Shown: positions 51,557 through 60,492 of the stretch, piece after piece
Layout of the letters: the number at the start of each line of letters is the position of its first letter
Position numbering within the stretch: position 1 is the stretch's first letter
From: Mesorhizobium hawassense
GTDB taxonomy: Bacteria; Pseudomonadota; Alphaproteobacteria; Rhizobiales; Rhizobiaceae
Assembly: GCF_003289945.1 (NCBI RefSeq)
Contig: NZ_QMBP01000021.1
Span: forward strand, 49,834 to 113,833
DNA: 64,000 nucleotides
Direction: 5' to 3'
Notes under the pieces: model-generated
Told to the model about the DNA's origin: nothing
The model's input: the letters and a program-made list of their open reading frames with translations, nothing else
Database searches by the model: none
Program-made: the position numbers and the translations under genes

Positions 51557-52261
51557 TCAGCTTTGCTCACCCGTGAAGAATACCATGAAACGCCTTCGCG
51601 ATCGCTCAATGTGATCGCGCATCGCTGCCTCGGCCCCCTTGGCATCTCTTCGCTTGATCGCCTTGATGATGCGAGCGTGCTCATTGTTCGCGTCCGTCGT
51701 GGCGCGCGAGTGAAAATACAAGCGGAACAAATGCACGTGAGTGTGAAGCCGCGCCAATGTGTCCTGGATTAGGTTGTTACCGCTGCCAACCGCAATCATG
51801 TCATGGAACGCACCGTCGCTCTGCGCGAAATGACTGTAGGCCGAGCGCGCGTCCTCAGGACGGCTTCGGCGCATGTCCTGATCGATGGTTTCGAGCGCGG
51901 CGATCGACTCATCGGTCATTTGCTCGGCAGCTCTCGCGGCACCGAACGGTTCGACGAGCATTCGCAGGTCGTAAAGCTGCTCCAAGCCGGAGCGATCCAT
52001 TTGTGGGGCCGCGCTGTAGCCGATTAGGTGTGTCTTCACCACAAGTCCCTGCGCTTCCAGGCGGGAAAGCGCCTCGCGAATCGGCGTTTGCGATACACCC
52101 AGTTCGCGAACAAGATTTTCAACCGTGATGCGGCCTCCGGGAGGGATTTTGAGCGACATCAGTTGGGCATAAATTGCGCTGTACACCTCGTCGCCGAGAC
52201 CTGCCGGACGCCGCAACAGGCCTGTTGGGCTTCCGTTTCGATCGCCTTTGTCGCGTACCAT
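51557..52261 (-). CDS. GntR family regulator (FCD domain)
   Basis: A 234-residue FadR-subfamily GntR regulator. The winged helix reads VYSAIYAQLMSLKIPPGGRITVENLVRELGVSQTPIREALSRLEAQGLV. The helical FCD domain has LYDLRMLVEPFGAARAAEQ, then FHDMIAVGSGNNLI and HARIIKAIKRRDAKGAEAAMRDHIERS, giving the usual Asp/His metal or ligand pocket. It is divergent from the Ldh2-type gene, with an operator-like palindrome between them at 52320, and probably represses the 52346-57007 operon until its inducer is present. The 51332-51556 stretch downstream has no gene. Confidence 0.92.
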   Translation of the reverse strand: MVRDKGDRNGSPTGLLRRPAGLGDEVYSAIYAQLMSLKIPPGGRITVENLVRELGVSQTPIREALSRLEAQGLVVKTHLIGYSAAPQMDRSGLEQLYDLRMLVEPFGAARAAEQMTDESIAALETIDQDMRRSRPEDARSAYSHFAQSDGAFHDMIAVGSGNNLIQDTLARLHTHVHLFRLYFHSRATTDANNEHARIIKAIKRRDAKGAEAAMRDHIERSRRRFMVFFTGEQS

Positions 52262-52319
52262 TTTTCCGAATCTCTTCCCTTGACGCCATACTCTTTATCA
52301 GCATAGTCTCTAATATGCA

Positions 52320-52333
52320 ATCAGATATCCGAT
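52320..52333. promoter_or_regulatory. Palindromic operator, likely for the GntR regulator
   Basis: ATCAGATATCCGAT is a 14-bp palindrome with one mismatched pair, centred in the 84-base divergent region and 12 bases upstream of the Ldh2-type start. A possible -35 TTGACG (52281-52286) with CATAGT about 16 bases on would place the site just after the plus-strand promoter, consistent with repression. Confidence 0.5.
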
Positions 52334-52345
52334 AGGATTTGATGT

Positions 52346-53353
52346 ATGATGATGACTATCCCAGTGGGTGATGTTCGGAACGTGGCGACGCTGGCTCTCC
52401 AGAAGGCAAGTGTGCCTATGGAGCACGTGATCGAGCAGCTGGATCTTCTGATGGAGGCGGAGCTGCGTGGGGTCCCCTCGCACGGATTGCTGCGTCTAAG
52501 TCGCATAATCCGTCGAGTGCGCAATGGAGTCGCCGATGCAAAGACGAGCGGCTCGCACACCTGGCGGGCAGAAGCTTTCCTGGAAGTCGACGGTGAGCGC
52601 GGGCTGGGACCGGTTGTCGCGAACTCGGCACTTAAGGTGTTGATGGAGCGAGCCAAAAAGACGGGGATCGCGGTTGCCGGGATCCGGAACTCAAATCACC
52701 TTGGGATGCTAGGCTGGTACGCCGAGCGCGTCGCGACCAGCGGCTTCACGATCATTGCACTGTCGACAAGCGAGGCGCTTGTGCATCCGTGGGGTGCGCG
52801 CAAAGCGATGCTCGGCACAAACCCGATCGCCGTTGGAATCCCCACAGGTGGTCTGCCCTTTATGATGGACGCCGCCACAAGCGTTGTGTCTATGGGCGAG
52901 ATACACGATCACGCAAATCGTAATGAACCCATACCGCCACACTGGGCCCTCGATGCCCAGGGCAACCCCACGACAGACGCGAAAGAGGCGAGGAAGGGAT
53001 CCATAGCGCCGTTTGGCCAAGCCAAGGGTTATGCGCTCGGCATCGCTTTCGAGCTCCTGGTTAGTAGCCTGGCGGGTGCGGCGATCGGCCGTGAAGTCAG
53101 CGGCACACTCGACGACACGAGTGTTTGCAACAAAGGCGATGTGTTCATCGTCATTGATGGTCCTCACCGCGACCTGCAAGCTTATCTCCAGGAAATTCGC
53201 AGCATGGATCCCGCCGATGGCTTCTCCGAAGTGCTTATTCCCGGAGAGCGCGGCCGTGCCTGCCGCGAAAGGCGCATAGCGGAAGGTGTGCCCATGGCCG
53301 AAGAGCTGTGGACGGAGATGCAGATTCTGGCCGGCCTTAAAAACGCTGCTTGA
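52346..53353 (+). CDS. Ldh2 family (malate/L-lactate/ureidoglycolate-type) dehydrogenase
   Basis: A 335-residue NAD(P)-dependent oxidoreductase of the Ldh2/MDH2 family. Typical motifs are RGVPSHGLLRLSRI (with the catalytic His), GIRNSNHLGMLGWYAERVATSGF, TNPIAVGIPTG and GQAKGYALGIAFELLVSSLAGA. It reduces or oxidises alpha-hydroxy/oxo acids or cyclic imino acids; members include malate, lactate, ureidoglycolate and piperideine/pyrroline-2-carboxylate enzymes. It is the first gene after the divergent operator, followed 18 bases later by the iron alcohol dehydrogenase. The substrate cannot be read. Confidence 0.88.
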   Translation: MMMTIPVGDVRNVATLALQKASVPMEHVIEQLDLLMEAELRGVPSHGLLRLSRIIRRVRNGVADAKTSGSHTWRAEAFLEVDGERGLGPVVANSALKVLMERAKKTGIAVAGIRNSNHLGMLGWYAERVATSGFTIIALSTSEALVHPWGARKAMLGTNPIAVGIPTGGLPFMMDAATSVVSMGEIHDHANRNEPIPPHWALDAQGNPTTDAKEARKGSIAPFGQAKGYALGIAFELLVSSLAGAAIGREVSGTLDDTSVCNKGDVFIVIDGPHRDLQAYLQEIRSMDPADGFSEVLIPGERGRACRERRIAEGVPMAEELWTEMQILAGLKNAA

Positions 53354-53371
53354 TCAAGGGGAGGGTGAGTT

Positions 53372-54628
53372 TTGACTTTGTTTGGAGCCCAGCGCGCGCC
53401 GCGCAATCTGATCTTCGGCGCAGGTCAGCGCAATACCGTTCCCGGGTACGCAGATCAGCTTGGCCGCCGGGCGCTCATAGTGACTGACGCTCGTTTAGGC
53501 GACGATGCCGATTTCCGCAAAGTCGTGGACGGCATCAATTCAGCTGGCGTCCACACTCGCGTATTTGACGGCACCGTCGCCGAGTTGCCATTGGAATGTA
53601 TAGCGGAGGGCGTCGATGCAGGAAAAGCTTTCGGCGCGGACCTCGTCATTGGCATTGGCGGAGGTAGCTGCCTCGATGCTGCAAAAGTGTGCGCGCTGTT
53701 ACTTGCTCATGACGGAAGAGCCTCCGATTATTACGGTGAGTTCAAAGTGCCTGGGCCTGTAACCCCCCTGATCCTAATGCCAACCACATCGGGAACGGGC
53801 TCCGAGGTCACACCGGTGGCGGTCATCACGGATCCTGATCGAGCGGTCAAGGTAGGCATTGCCAGCCCCCACCTCATTTGCCACACCGCAGTTTGCGATC
53901 CTGAGTTGACCTATTCCTGCCCGCCCGGACTGACTGCCGTATCGGGCGCGGATGCGCTCACGCATGCGATCGAGGCTTACACTACGATGCGCCGGGTCCC
54001 GACCACGAATATCGTTCACGAGCACGTGTTTGTTGGCAAAAATGCGATGAGTGACGCGTATGCCATAATGGCTATCTCTCACATCTCATCAAGTCTGAAG
54101 CGCGCCTATGACAACGGCAATGATCTTGAGGCGCGAGAACGCCTGATGCTGGGGGCCATGGCCGCCGGTCTCGCATTTGGAACAGCAGGCACTGCGGCAG
54201 CCCATGCGGTCCAGTATCCTGTGGGTGCAATTACGCACACGGCTCATGGGGCTGGCGTCGCAGTGATGATGCCATATGTGATGGAATTCAATCGAAAGTA
54301 TTGCGAGCCGGAGCTTGCTGAGATTGGTCTCGCGATGGAACTGGACCTTGCTGGAAAGTCCGCCGCGGATGCGGCTATTGCCACGATTGACGCTGTCGCA
54401 AGTCTCTTTCGTTCGATCGGGATCCCAAGCACTATTGCCGACCTCGGTGTCGTCAAAGCGCAACTGCCCCAAATAGCCGAGCAGGCCATGGGCAGTGCAC
54501 GACTGATCAAGAACAATCCACGTCCCCTCGACCTGGCGAGCATGGGTGTTCTTGTCGACGCCGCATTCGCGGGAGATCGTGGCCGGCTAAGAAGCGACGA
54601 AGATGCAAGAAAGGCAAATTCACCATGA
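53372..54628 (+). CDS. Iron-containing alcohol dehydrogenase
   Basis: A 418-residue group III alcohol dehydrogenase. It has the NAD-binding GIGGGSCLDAAK and MPTTSGTGSEVTPVAVI motifs. Iron ligands are seen as Asp in AVCDPELT, His in ADALTHAIEAY, His in GTAAAHAVQYPVG and His in THTAHGAGVAVMMP. The start is TTG at 53372, supported by a strong GGGGAGGGTGAG just upstream. It overlaps the following aldehyde dehydrogenase (ATGA at 54625). An alcohol to aldehyde to acid sequence by this pair is likely, for example 4-hydroxybutyrate to succinate semialdehyde to succinate, but this is inference. Confidence 0.9.
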   Translation: MTLFGAQRAPRNLIFGAGQRNTVPGYADQLGRRALIVTDARLGDDADFRKVVDGINSAGVHTRVFDGTVAELPLECIAEGVDAGKAFGADLVIGIGGGSCLDAAKVCALLLAHDGRASDYYGEFKVPGPVTPLILMPTTSGTGSEVTPVAVITDPDRAVKVGIASPHLICHTAVCDPELTYSCPPGLTAVSGADALTHAIEAYTTMRRVPTTNIVHEHVFVGKNAMSDAYAIMAISHISSSLKRAYDNGNDLEARERLMLGAMAAGLAFGTAGTAAAHAVQYPVGAITHTAHGAGVAVMMPYVMEFNRKYCEPELAEIGLAMELDLAGKSAADAAIATIDAVASLFRSIGIPSTIADLGVVKAQLPQIAEQAMGSARLIKNNPRPLDLASMGVLVDAAFAGDRGRLRSDEDARKANSP

Positions 54629-56103
54629 CGATAATGCAAGAAATCTTCTCGCACCTTGATTTTGATCTCCAATCTGTTCCGAGCGATCTCTTTATCGACG
54701 GCAAGTGGCGGCGTGCACGATCAAACAAGCGGATTGACGTTATAGACCCCTCCACTGGGGCGGCGATCGCAACCGTTGCCGATGCAGGGGTTGAGGATGC
54801 GTCAGACGCCGTCGCAGCTGCCTATGCAGCCGGCCCAACTTGGGCGGCGCTGGCGCCGCGTCGGCGGTCGGAAGTTCTACGACGCTGCTTCGAACTGATG
54901 ATTGAGCGAAAAGACATGCTGGCTCAGCTCATCAGCTTGGAAAATGGCAAGTCGCTCAGCGATTCCCACGGCGAGGTGAACTACGCAGCGGAGTTCTTTA
55001 GGTGGTTTTCGGAGGAGGCTGTCCGACTCAACGGCGAAATGTCGACGGCACCGTCTGGTGCAAACAAGATCATCGTTCAGCATCAGCCAATCGGAGTTGC
55101 GGTACTTGTCACGCCATGGAACTTCCCCGCTGCCATGGCGACACGCAAGATCGCTCCAGCACTTGCTGCGGGGTGCACGTGCGTTCTGAAACCAGCAGCG
55201 GAAACGCCACTGACAGCGTATGCTCTCGCGGCCCTCTATGCTGAGGCCGGTGTGCCTGACGGGGTGGTTAATGTCATTACCACCGCGAGCTCGGGGTCCG
55301 TGGTCAGCAAGATGTTGCATGACCCTCGCGTGCGAAAATTGTCCTTCACAGGTTCAACGGAGGTCGGACGTAAACTACTGCATGAAGCCGCCGATACTGT
55401 GATCTCCTGCTCGATGGAACTCGGCGGCAATGCTCCGTTCATAGTATTCGAAGACGCCGATCTCGATGCAGCGATCGATGGAGCCATGATCGCAAAGATG
55501 CGCAATGGGGGCGAGGCGTGTACCGCCGCGAACCGTTTCTACGTGCATAAGGGAATTGTTGACGCCTTTTCGCAGCGCCTCGCGTCGAGAATGGCAGCTA
55601 TGAATGTTGGCCCAGGATACGACCGGGCTACGGAATGCGGGCCGGTAATCAATAAAAAGGCTCTGGAGCGGATCGACAAATTGGTGACCGATGCGACCGA
55701 CCGTGGCGCGGTGGTGCTGACCGGTGGCAAGGCGATTGACCGGGATGGCTTCTATTTCCCGCCGACGGTCCTGCGAGACGTGTCGCCAGACTCGACAATA
55801 GCCAAGGAGGAGATCTTCGGCCCGATTGCGGCTCTGACTACATTTGAGACCGAGGACGAAGTTTTGGCGGCATCCAACGACACCGAATACGGCTTGATCT
55901 CATATGTCTACACGCGTGATCTCGCGCGTGGTTTGCGGGTTTCAGAGAAGTTGGAATCTGGCATGGTCGGTCTGAACCGAGGGTTGGTCTCTGATCCCGC
56001 CGCACCATTTGGCGGCGTCAAACAAAGTGGCCTCGGTCGAGAGGGCTCACATCACGGCATCTTAGAGTTCTCGGAAGTAAAATACATTGCTGTGAATTGG
56101 TGA
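54625..56103 (+). CDS. NAD(P)-dependent aldehyde dehydrogenase (succinate-semialdehyde type)
   Basis: A 492-residue aldehyde dehydrogenase with general base Glu265 (SMELGGNAPF) and nucleophile Cys299 (NGGEACTAANRF). It has TPWNFPAAMATRKIAPALAAGCTCVLKPA, FTGSTEVGRKLL, and C-terminal PFGGVKQSGLGREGSHHGILEF. These are closest in appearance to succinate-semialdehyde dehydrogenases. The start overlaps the alcohol dehydrogenase stop (ATGA), so the two are coupled. It is separate from the dehydrogenase at 35863 and differs from it throughout. Confidence 0.92.
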   Translation: MTIMQEIFSHLDFDLQSVPSDLFIDGKWRRARSNKRIDVIDPSTGAAIATVADAGVEDASDAVAAAYAAGPTWAALAPRRRSEVLRRCFELMIERKDMLAQLISLENGKSLSDSHGEVNYAAEFFRWFSEEAVRLNGEMSTAPSGANKIIVQHQPIGVAVLVTPWNFPAAMATRKIAPALAAGCTCVLKPAAETPLTAYALAALYAEAGVPDGVVNVITTASSGSVVSKMLHDPRVRKLSFTGSTEVGRKLLHEAADTVISCSMELGGNAPFIVFEDADLDAAIDGAMIAKMRNGGEACTAANRFYVHKGIVDAFSQRLASRMAAMNVGPGYDRATECGPVINKKALERIDKLVTDATDRGAVVLTGGKAIDRDGFYFPPTVLRDVSPDSTIAKEEIFGPIAALTTFETEDEVLAASNDTEYGLISYVYTRDLARGLRVSEKLESGMVGLNRGLVSDPAAPFGGVKQSGLGREGSHHGILEFSEVKYIAVNW

Positions 56104-56153
56104 AGAATAGCATTTTTCGAAAGCTAGTCGCGACATCGAGAATTGCAAAAGAG

Positions 56154-56171
56154 CCTTCTTTTAAAAGAAGG
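56154..56171. promoter_or_regulatory. Perfect 18-bp AT-rich palindrome in the operon
   Basis: CCTTCTTTTAAAAGAAGG lies between the aldehyde dehydrogenase and the hydratase-like gene, 23 bases before the latter. As RNA it can form a short hairpin. As DNA it is a possible operator. There is no T run, so termination is unlikely. Confidence 0.4.
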
Positions 56172-56194
56172 TTATTTCTGGAGATACCGAAAAA

Positions 56195-57007
56195 ATGTCC
56201 CTCTCAACTTCAATCCGTTCCTATATTGCTGACGAAGTCCAACGCACCCGAGGAGTTAATGCCGAAATTTCGCCCTTCAGCTCTCATTATCCCGACATTG
56301 ATCTCGAAGACGCATATTGGGTTGTAGAGGAAATGCGTCGGCGACGTGAGGCAAATGGAGAGAGGGTTGTCGGTCGCAAAATCGGGTTCACGAACTCTGC
56401 GGCCTGGGCCGGCTACGGCATTACGGGGCCGATTTGGAACTACCTTTACGACACAACAACTTCTGATCTCAGCGAGAAAGCCAGCCTCGACGTAGCAAAC
56501 TGGCCCAACGTAAGAATGGAGGCAGAAGTTGCTCTCGGTTTGTGCGCAGCTCCAGACTCCAGAATGGATGAACTCGAACTCCTTGGATGCGTGCAATGGG
56601 CAGCTCTGGATTTTGAGGTCTGCACGTCGATCTTCCCAGACTGGCGTTTTAAAGTTGCAGACGGAGCGGCCACGGGAGTTCATGTCGCGCTTCTTGTTGG
56701 CCCACGGCACGCCATTGAGGATGATCGCGAGCGGTGGGGCAGGCAGTTACAGAGCTTTTCAGCGACGTTAGCCAGCAATGATGGCGCTTCGGCCATCGGG
56801 GGTGGCTCGCAGGTCCTAGGTAGCCCGATCAAAGCCTTTGCCTACCTGGTACGGGAGCTGGAGCGGTTCGGAGGCGAACCGCTGAAGACGGGCGACATCG
56901 TTACTACTGGAACTCTGACCGTAGCTCTGCCTGCTCAGTCTGGCCAGCGCTGGCGTGCGTCGGCCTCAGGCATCCCATTCGAAGAAATAAGCCTCGACCT
57001 CGTCTAG
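56195..57007 (+). CDS. 2-oxopent-4-enoate hydratase / fumarylacetoacetase family protein
   Basis: A 270-residue member of the FAH superfamily, MhpD-like branch. It has VVGRKIGFTNSAAWAGYGITGPIWNYLYD, RMEAEVALGL (the metal-binding Glu pair), WAALDFEVCTSIFPDWRFKVADGAATGVHVALLVGP and LKTGDIVTTGTLTVALPAQSGQRWRA. Members hydrate 2-oxo-4-enoates or decarboxylate oxo-acids in ring- or amine-degradation pathways. It lies downstream of the two dehydrogenases in the same direction, 48 bases before the second creatinase-like gene, and presumably acts in the same pathway. Confidence 0.85.
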   Translation: MSLSTSIRSYIADEVQRTRGVNAEISPFSSHYPDIDLEDAYWVVEEMRRRREANGERVVGRKIGFTNSAAWAGYGITGPIWNYLYDTTTSDLSEKASLDVANWPNVRMEAEVALGLCAAPDSRMDELELLGCVQWAALDFEVCTSIFPDWRFKVADGAATGVHVALLVGPRHAIEDDRERWGRQLQSFSATLASNDGASAIGGGSQVLGSPIKAFAYLVRELERFGGEPLKTGDIVTTGTLTVALPAQSGQRWRASASGIPFEEISLDLV

Positions 57008-57054
57008 CCCCTTAAGGCGGGTCGCTAATAATCTCATGCGAAAGGAGGAATGGA

Positions 57055-58209
57055 ATGCCTGTTTTTTCAAATGCCGAAATGGCGCGTCGCATTGCTGGCC
57101 TTCGTGACAAACTCGTTACGGAGAAGATCGACTTTGCCTTTCTGCACACCGCTGACAGTGTCTTCTACTTGAGCGGTATACCGCTGCTCTCGGAGTGGGG
57201 GCGGCCGATGTGGGCCATTTTGCCCGCATCTGGTCAGAGCGCAGTTTGTGGTGCGGCCATCGAAAAGGAGAACATGGAGTTCCATAGCGCCTTTGATGAG
57301 GTGCTCGCTTACGGTGACGATGAAAATGTGGTCCAAGCCAGCCTCGAGCTGTGCGCTAATTTTATTGCGCGGCATAGCACAGGCAAGGTCAGACTGGGCA
57401 TCGAGGAAGCATTGCTTCCGGTGGGCATCCACCGGGCGCTGCAAGGGCGATTCCCGAACGCCGATTTGATAGAGATTGGCCCCGCAATTGAAGAGTTGCG
57501 CCTCGTCAAATCAGACGAGGAGCTCCGCATCCTAGACCTTGGCGGACAATTGGCCAAGGTTGGAGCCAATGCATTCTTGGAGGCCCTGCACGAAAACGTC
57601 ACGGAACTCGCCGTAGCTGCTCACGCCGTCGCGGAGGTCAACAGGGCCATGGGTGCCTTGTCTACAAACGGCCTGACTAGCACATACGCGTACGCCCAAT
57701 TTGGCGACCATACGATGACGCCGCACTTGCATCCCACGAGCCGGCGCCTGAAGCGGGGTGACCTGGTCGCGCTCAATGTCTTCCCCGTAATGTGGGGCTA
57801 TTGCACCGAGCTCGAGCGCACTTTCGTGTTTGGTGAACCGAGCGCAGCTCAAAGGAAACCCTTGGACGCGGTGAACGAAGCATTCGATGCCATCAAGCTC
57901 GCGCTCAAGCCCGGGCGCGCAATGTCCGATATGGCTCAAATGGAACGCGACATTTTCAGAAGGTGCGAACTGGACCAGTACGTCCGTCATGGAACCGGCC
58001 ACGCGTTGGGGATCATGATTGGCGCAGGCGGACGCGAAGAAAAAGGCGAGCTTCGAATTTACAACCCCAGGAAGCTCGTTTCGAACATGGTCCACTCGGT
58101 GGAGCCTGCGGTTTACATTCCAGGGGTCGGTGGGTTTCGCCATTCCGATGTAATGGTCATCACGAATGACGGCGCAAGAAATACAACCGACTTTCCGCGC
58201 GATATATGA
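57055..58209 (+). CDS. Creatinase-like M24 family protein (second copy)
   Basis: A 384-residue paralogue of the protein at 50171, similar over the whole length (HTADSVFYLSGIPLLSEWGRPMWAIL; HLHPTSRRLKRGDLVALNVFPVMWGYCTELERTF; RHGTGHALGIMIGAGGREE; HSVEPAVYIPGVGGFRHSDV). It shows the same loss of aminopeptidase metal ligands and the same His-rich active-site segment as creatinase. AAGGAGG precedes the start. It follows the hydratase-like gene and comes before the Liv-type transporter. Two active copies suggest either related substrates or consecutive C-N cleavages. Confidence 0.85.
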   Translation: MPVFSNAEMARRIAGLRDKLVTEKIDFAFLHTADSVFYLSGIPLLSEWGRPMWAILPASGQSAVCGAAIEKENMEFHSAFDEVLAYGDDENVVQASLELCANFIARHSTGKVRLGIEEALLPVGIHRALQGRFPNADLIEIGPAIEELRLVKSDEELRILDLGGQLAKVGANAFLEALHENVTELAVAAHAVAEVNRAMGALSTNGLTSTYAYAQFGDHTMTPHLHPTSRRLKRGDLVALNVFPVMWGYCTELERTFVFGEPSAAQRKPLDAVNEAFDAIKLALKPGRAMSDMAQMERDIFRRCELDQYVRHGTGHALGIMIGAGGREEKGELRIYNPRKLVSNMVHSVEPAVYIPGVGGFRHSDVMVITNDGARNTTDFPRDI

Positions 58210-58331
58210 GCGTGAGGATGCTGTTTTTTCAGTAAAAGAGGTCTTTGCATTAGAAATGGAGTGATATCTAGAAAAACGTAGAACGTGTGTCTTTCTTCGA
58301 TCTAACGAGAACTCAACAGAAGGGAACTAAA

Positions 58332-59576
58332 ATGAAGAATGGTAAGCGTCCAACATCCGGAAAGGGATTCTCACGTCGCCTTGTCCTGGCAGCCTGTTTC
58401 AGCGCTGTTTCCGCCGCTGCTTTCCTGTCTCCGAGGGTGGCTGCAGCTGAGGATGGCGACATTGTCGTAGGAGCATTGATGCCCTTGTCCGGGGCGGGAG
58501 GCCCATTTGGCCAAGAAATGTTGGCCTCTGCCAAAGTTGCGCTCGAGGAGATTAACGCTGCCGGCGGTCCTCTGGGGCGCAAGATCAAGCTCGTCGAGGA
58601 GAACGATGAGACGAACCCGGAAGCTGCCGTGCGTGCTGCGCGTAAATTGGTCGACGTCGATAAGGTAAAAGCCATCTTCGGGACTTGGGCCAGCAGCGTC
58701 ACCTTGGCAGTCGCGCCCATCGTACAAGAAAAGGGCTTAGTCCTATTCTCGAATTCAGGTGCCAGCCGCATCACGGAAATTCAGAAAAAAGGCCACGTCT
58801 ACCGACTCGAGCCCGACGACCTGTTGTTCGGGAAGGCCTATGCTGAATATGCCGCACAGCAAGGTTGGAAGCGCGCCGCTGTCCTCGGGCTGAACGTTCC
58901 CTTCACCCAGACCACGGTGGACGCCTTTAAGCAACGTTTCAACGAGCGAGGTGGTGAGGTCACAAGCTTTGTGACCTACAACGAAGATCAGACTACTTTT
59001 TCGACCGAGGTGGCCCGCGTTTTATCCGACCAGCCTGACTTCGTCCACATTTCCGGGTACGAGCCGGATATAACAGCCATCCTCAAGGCGGCTTATCAGG
59101 CCGGCCTATCGACTCGCTTCTTTGTGCCTGGCTTTGCAGTGAGCGCAGATCTCATCAAAAATGCGGGACCGGCGGCTGATGGACTGCTTCTTCTGGAAGA
59201 AGGTGTTTCGGAGGAGTCGCCAGCCTATCAGCGCCTCGCAGGGCACTTAGGCAAGGACCACTATTATTCATTCGGCGCGCAAGCCTACGATGAGCTCGTG
59301 CTCCTCGCGCTAGCAATAGAGGCTGCGAAATCGACTGATGGCGATGCACTTGCCAAGGCAGTGAGGGAAGTTTCCGGGCCGGAAGGTACCAGAGTGACCT
59401 CCTTTGCAGATGGCGTTGCTGCGCTCCGTAGGGGGGAGCGCATCAACTATGATGGCGCTTCAGGCCCGCTCGATTTCGACGCGAACGGCAACATAGCCAA
59501 AGCGAACTTTCGCGTCTCACAGGTCAAGGACGGCAAGACAGCTCCTGTCGGCAAAATAAGTGAAGTGCAGTTCTGA
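58332..59576 (+). CDS. Liv-type ABC transporter substrate-binding protein
   Basis: A 414-residue periplasmic binding protein of the branched-chain amino acid/amide class (Peripla_BP_6). The signal peptide reads RRLVLAACFSAVSAAAFLSPRVAAAEDG, with cleavage near residue 39. The mature part starts IVVGALMPLSGAGGPFGQEM and has INAAGGPLGRKIKLVEENDETNPEAAVRAARKL and IFGTWASSVTLAVAPIVQEK. The start at 58332 follows AAGGGA; the frame extends to 58287 without support. It delivers the ligand to LivH/LivM homologues downstream. Its context with creatinase-like enzymes points to a small nitrogen compound rather than leucine. Confidence 0.92.
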   Translation: MKNGKRPTSGKGFSRRLVLAACFSAVSAAAFLSPRVAAAEDGDIVVGALMPLSGAGGPFGQEMLASAKVALEEINAAGGPLGRKIKLVEENDETNPEAAVRAARKLVDVDKVKAIFGTWASSVTLAVAPIVQEKGLVLFSNSGASRITEIQKKGHVYRLEPDDLLFGKAYAEYAAQQGWKRAAVLGLNVPFTQTTVDAFKQRFNERGGEVTSFVTYNEDQTTFSTEVARVLSDQPDFVHISGYEPDITAILKAAYQAGLSTRFFVPGFAVSADLIKNAGPAADGLLLLEEGVSEESPAYQRLAGHLGKDHYYSFGAQAYDELVLLALAIEAAKSTDGDALAKAVREVSGPEGTRVTSFADGVAALRRGERINYDGASGPLDFDANGNIAKANFRVSQVKDGKTAPVGKISEVQF

Positions 59577-59588
59577 ACTGTATCGACC

Positions 59589-59613
59589 AGGGCGCCGCAT
59601 GGTGCGGCGCCCT
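59589..59613 (+). terminator. Strong hairpin between binding protein and permease genes
   Basis: GGGCGCCGCA (59590-59599) and TGCGGCGCCC (59603-59612) form a perfect 10-bp stem with a 3-base loop, plus an A-T closing pair. No T run follows, so it is more likely a processing or stabilising hairpin that raises binding-protein mRNA than a full stop. Confidence 0.5.
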
Positions 59614-59634
59614 TAGCCGAAGGTATCGTTTCCT

Positions 59635-60489
59635 ATGGAACTGAAAATCTATCTTGTCTCGGCCCTCGTCTCGGCTGCGATTTGGAGTCTGCCTGCAGCA
59701 GCGATTTCTCTGATTTACGGTGTGCTCCGCTATCCCAATTTTGCCATTCCGGAGCTAATGACGCTCGGTGCCTACCTCACTCTGCTCTTGTGCGGATTTG
59801 GCGTCCCCCTATGGGTAGCAGGCATTTTTTCTGCGCTCTTGACCGGCCTGGTCGCTCTCGCGTTGGATCAAACAGTGTTCCGGTTCGTGCGCAGAGCAGG
59901 CATGCTACCACCCGTTCTGCTGTCCCTTGGTGTCATGCTGGTGGTTCAGAATTTCGTCCGATTTGTCTGGGGCAACGGCAACCTGCAATTTCCAATCACT
60001 CCGATGCGCCCCGTAATTCTTGCTGGGTTCATCATCAGCCCCATTCAGCTCATTATCATCGCCACTGGGATCGCAATTCTGGGGGCGATATTCCTGAGCT
60101 TGCGGTTTACAGAATTTGGGCGTGCAATCAGGGCAACTTCAACCAATCCGGAACTGGCAGTTGTTACAGGCGTTCAGCCGGAGCGCGTGTATGCCGCTGT
60201 CCTGTTTGTAGCTGGTTTTCTTTCAGCTGTTGGTGGTACCGTGTTAGCGACAGAGACCTCGCTCAATCCACTTCTGGGCTGGCGAGTACTCATTCCACTT
60301 TTTGCGGTCGCAATCCTGGGAGGCCTCGGTAGTGTGGTTGGCGCGGCTCTGGCGGCGCTACTGGTGGGATTGGCTTCCGAGTTCAGTCTCCTGATCCTGC
60401 CCTCCAGCTACAAGACCGCGTTGGCCTTTCTCGTATTGACCCTGGTTCTGCTTGTGCGCCCAAGCGGACTGATCAAGTCCGGGAGCTAA
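59635..60489 (+). CDS. Liv-type ABC transporter permease (LivH-like)
   Basis: A 284-residue inner-membrane permease with about eight hydrophobic segments. It has the LivH features SLIYGVLRYPNFAIPELMTLGAYL near the N-terminus and FTEFGRAIRATSTNPELAVVTGVQPERVYAAVLFVAGFLSAVGGTVLA (the EAA-like coupling loop region). It starts 58 bases after the binding protein, beyond the hairpin, and is followed three bases later by the partner permease. Confidence 0.93.
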   Translation: MELKIYLVSALVSAAIWSLPAAAISLIYGVLRYPNFAIPELMTLGAYLTLLLCGFGVPLWVAGIFSALLTGLVALALDQTVFRFVRRAGMLPPVLLSLGVMLVVQNFVRFVWGNGNLQFPITPMRPVILAGFIISPIQLIIIATGIAILGAIFLSLRFTEFGRAIRATSTNPELAVVTGVQPERVYAAVLFVAGFLSAVGGTVLATETSLNPLLGWRVLIPLFAVAILGGLGSVVGAALAALLVGLASEFSLLILPSSYKTALAFLVLTLVLLVRPSGLIKSGS

Positions 60490-60492
60490 GTC

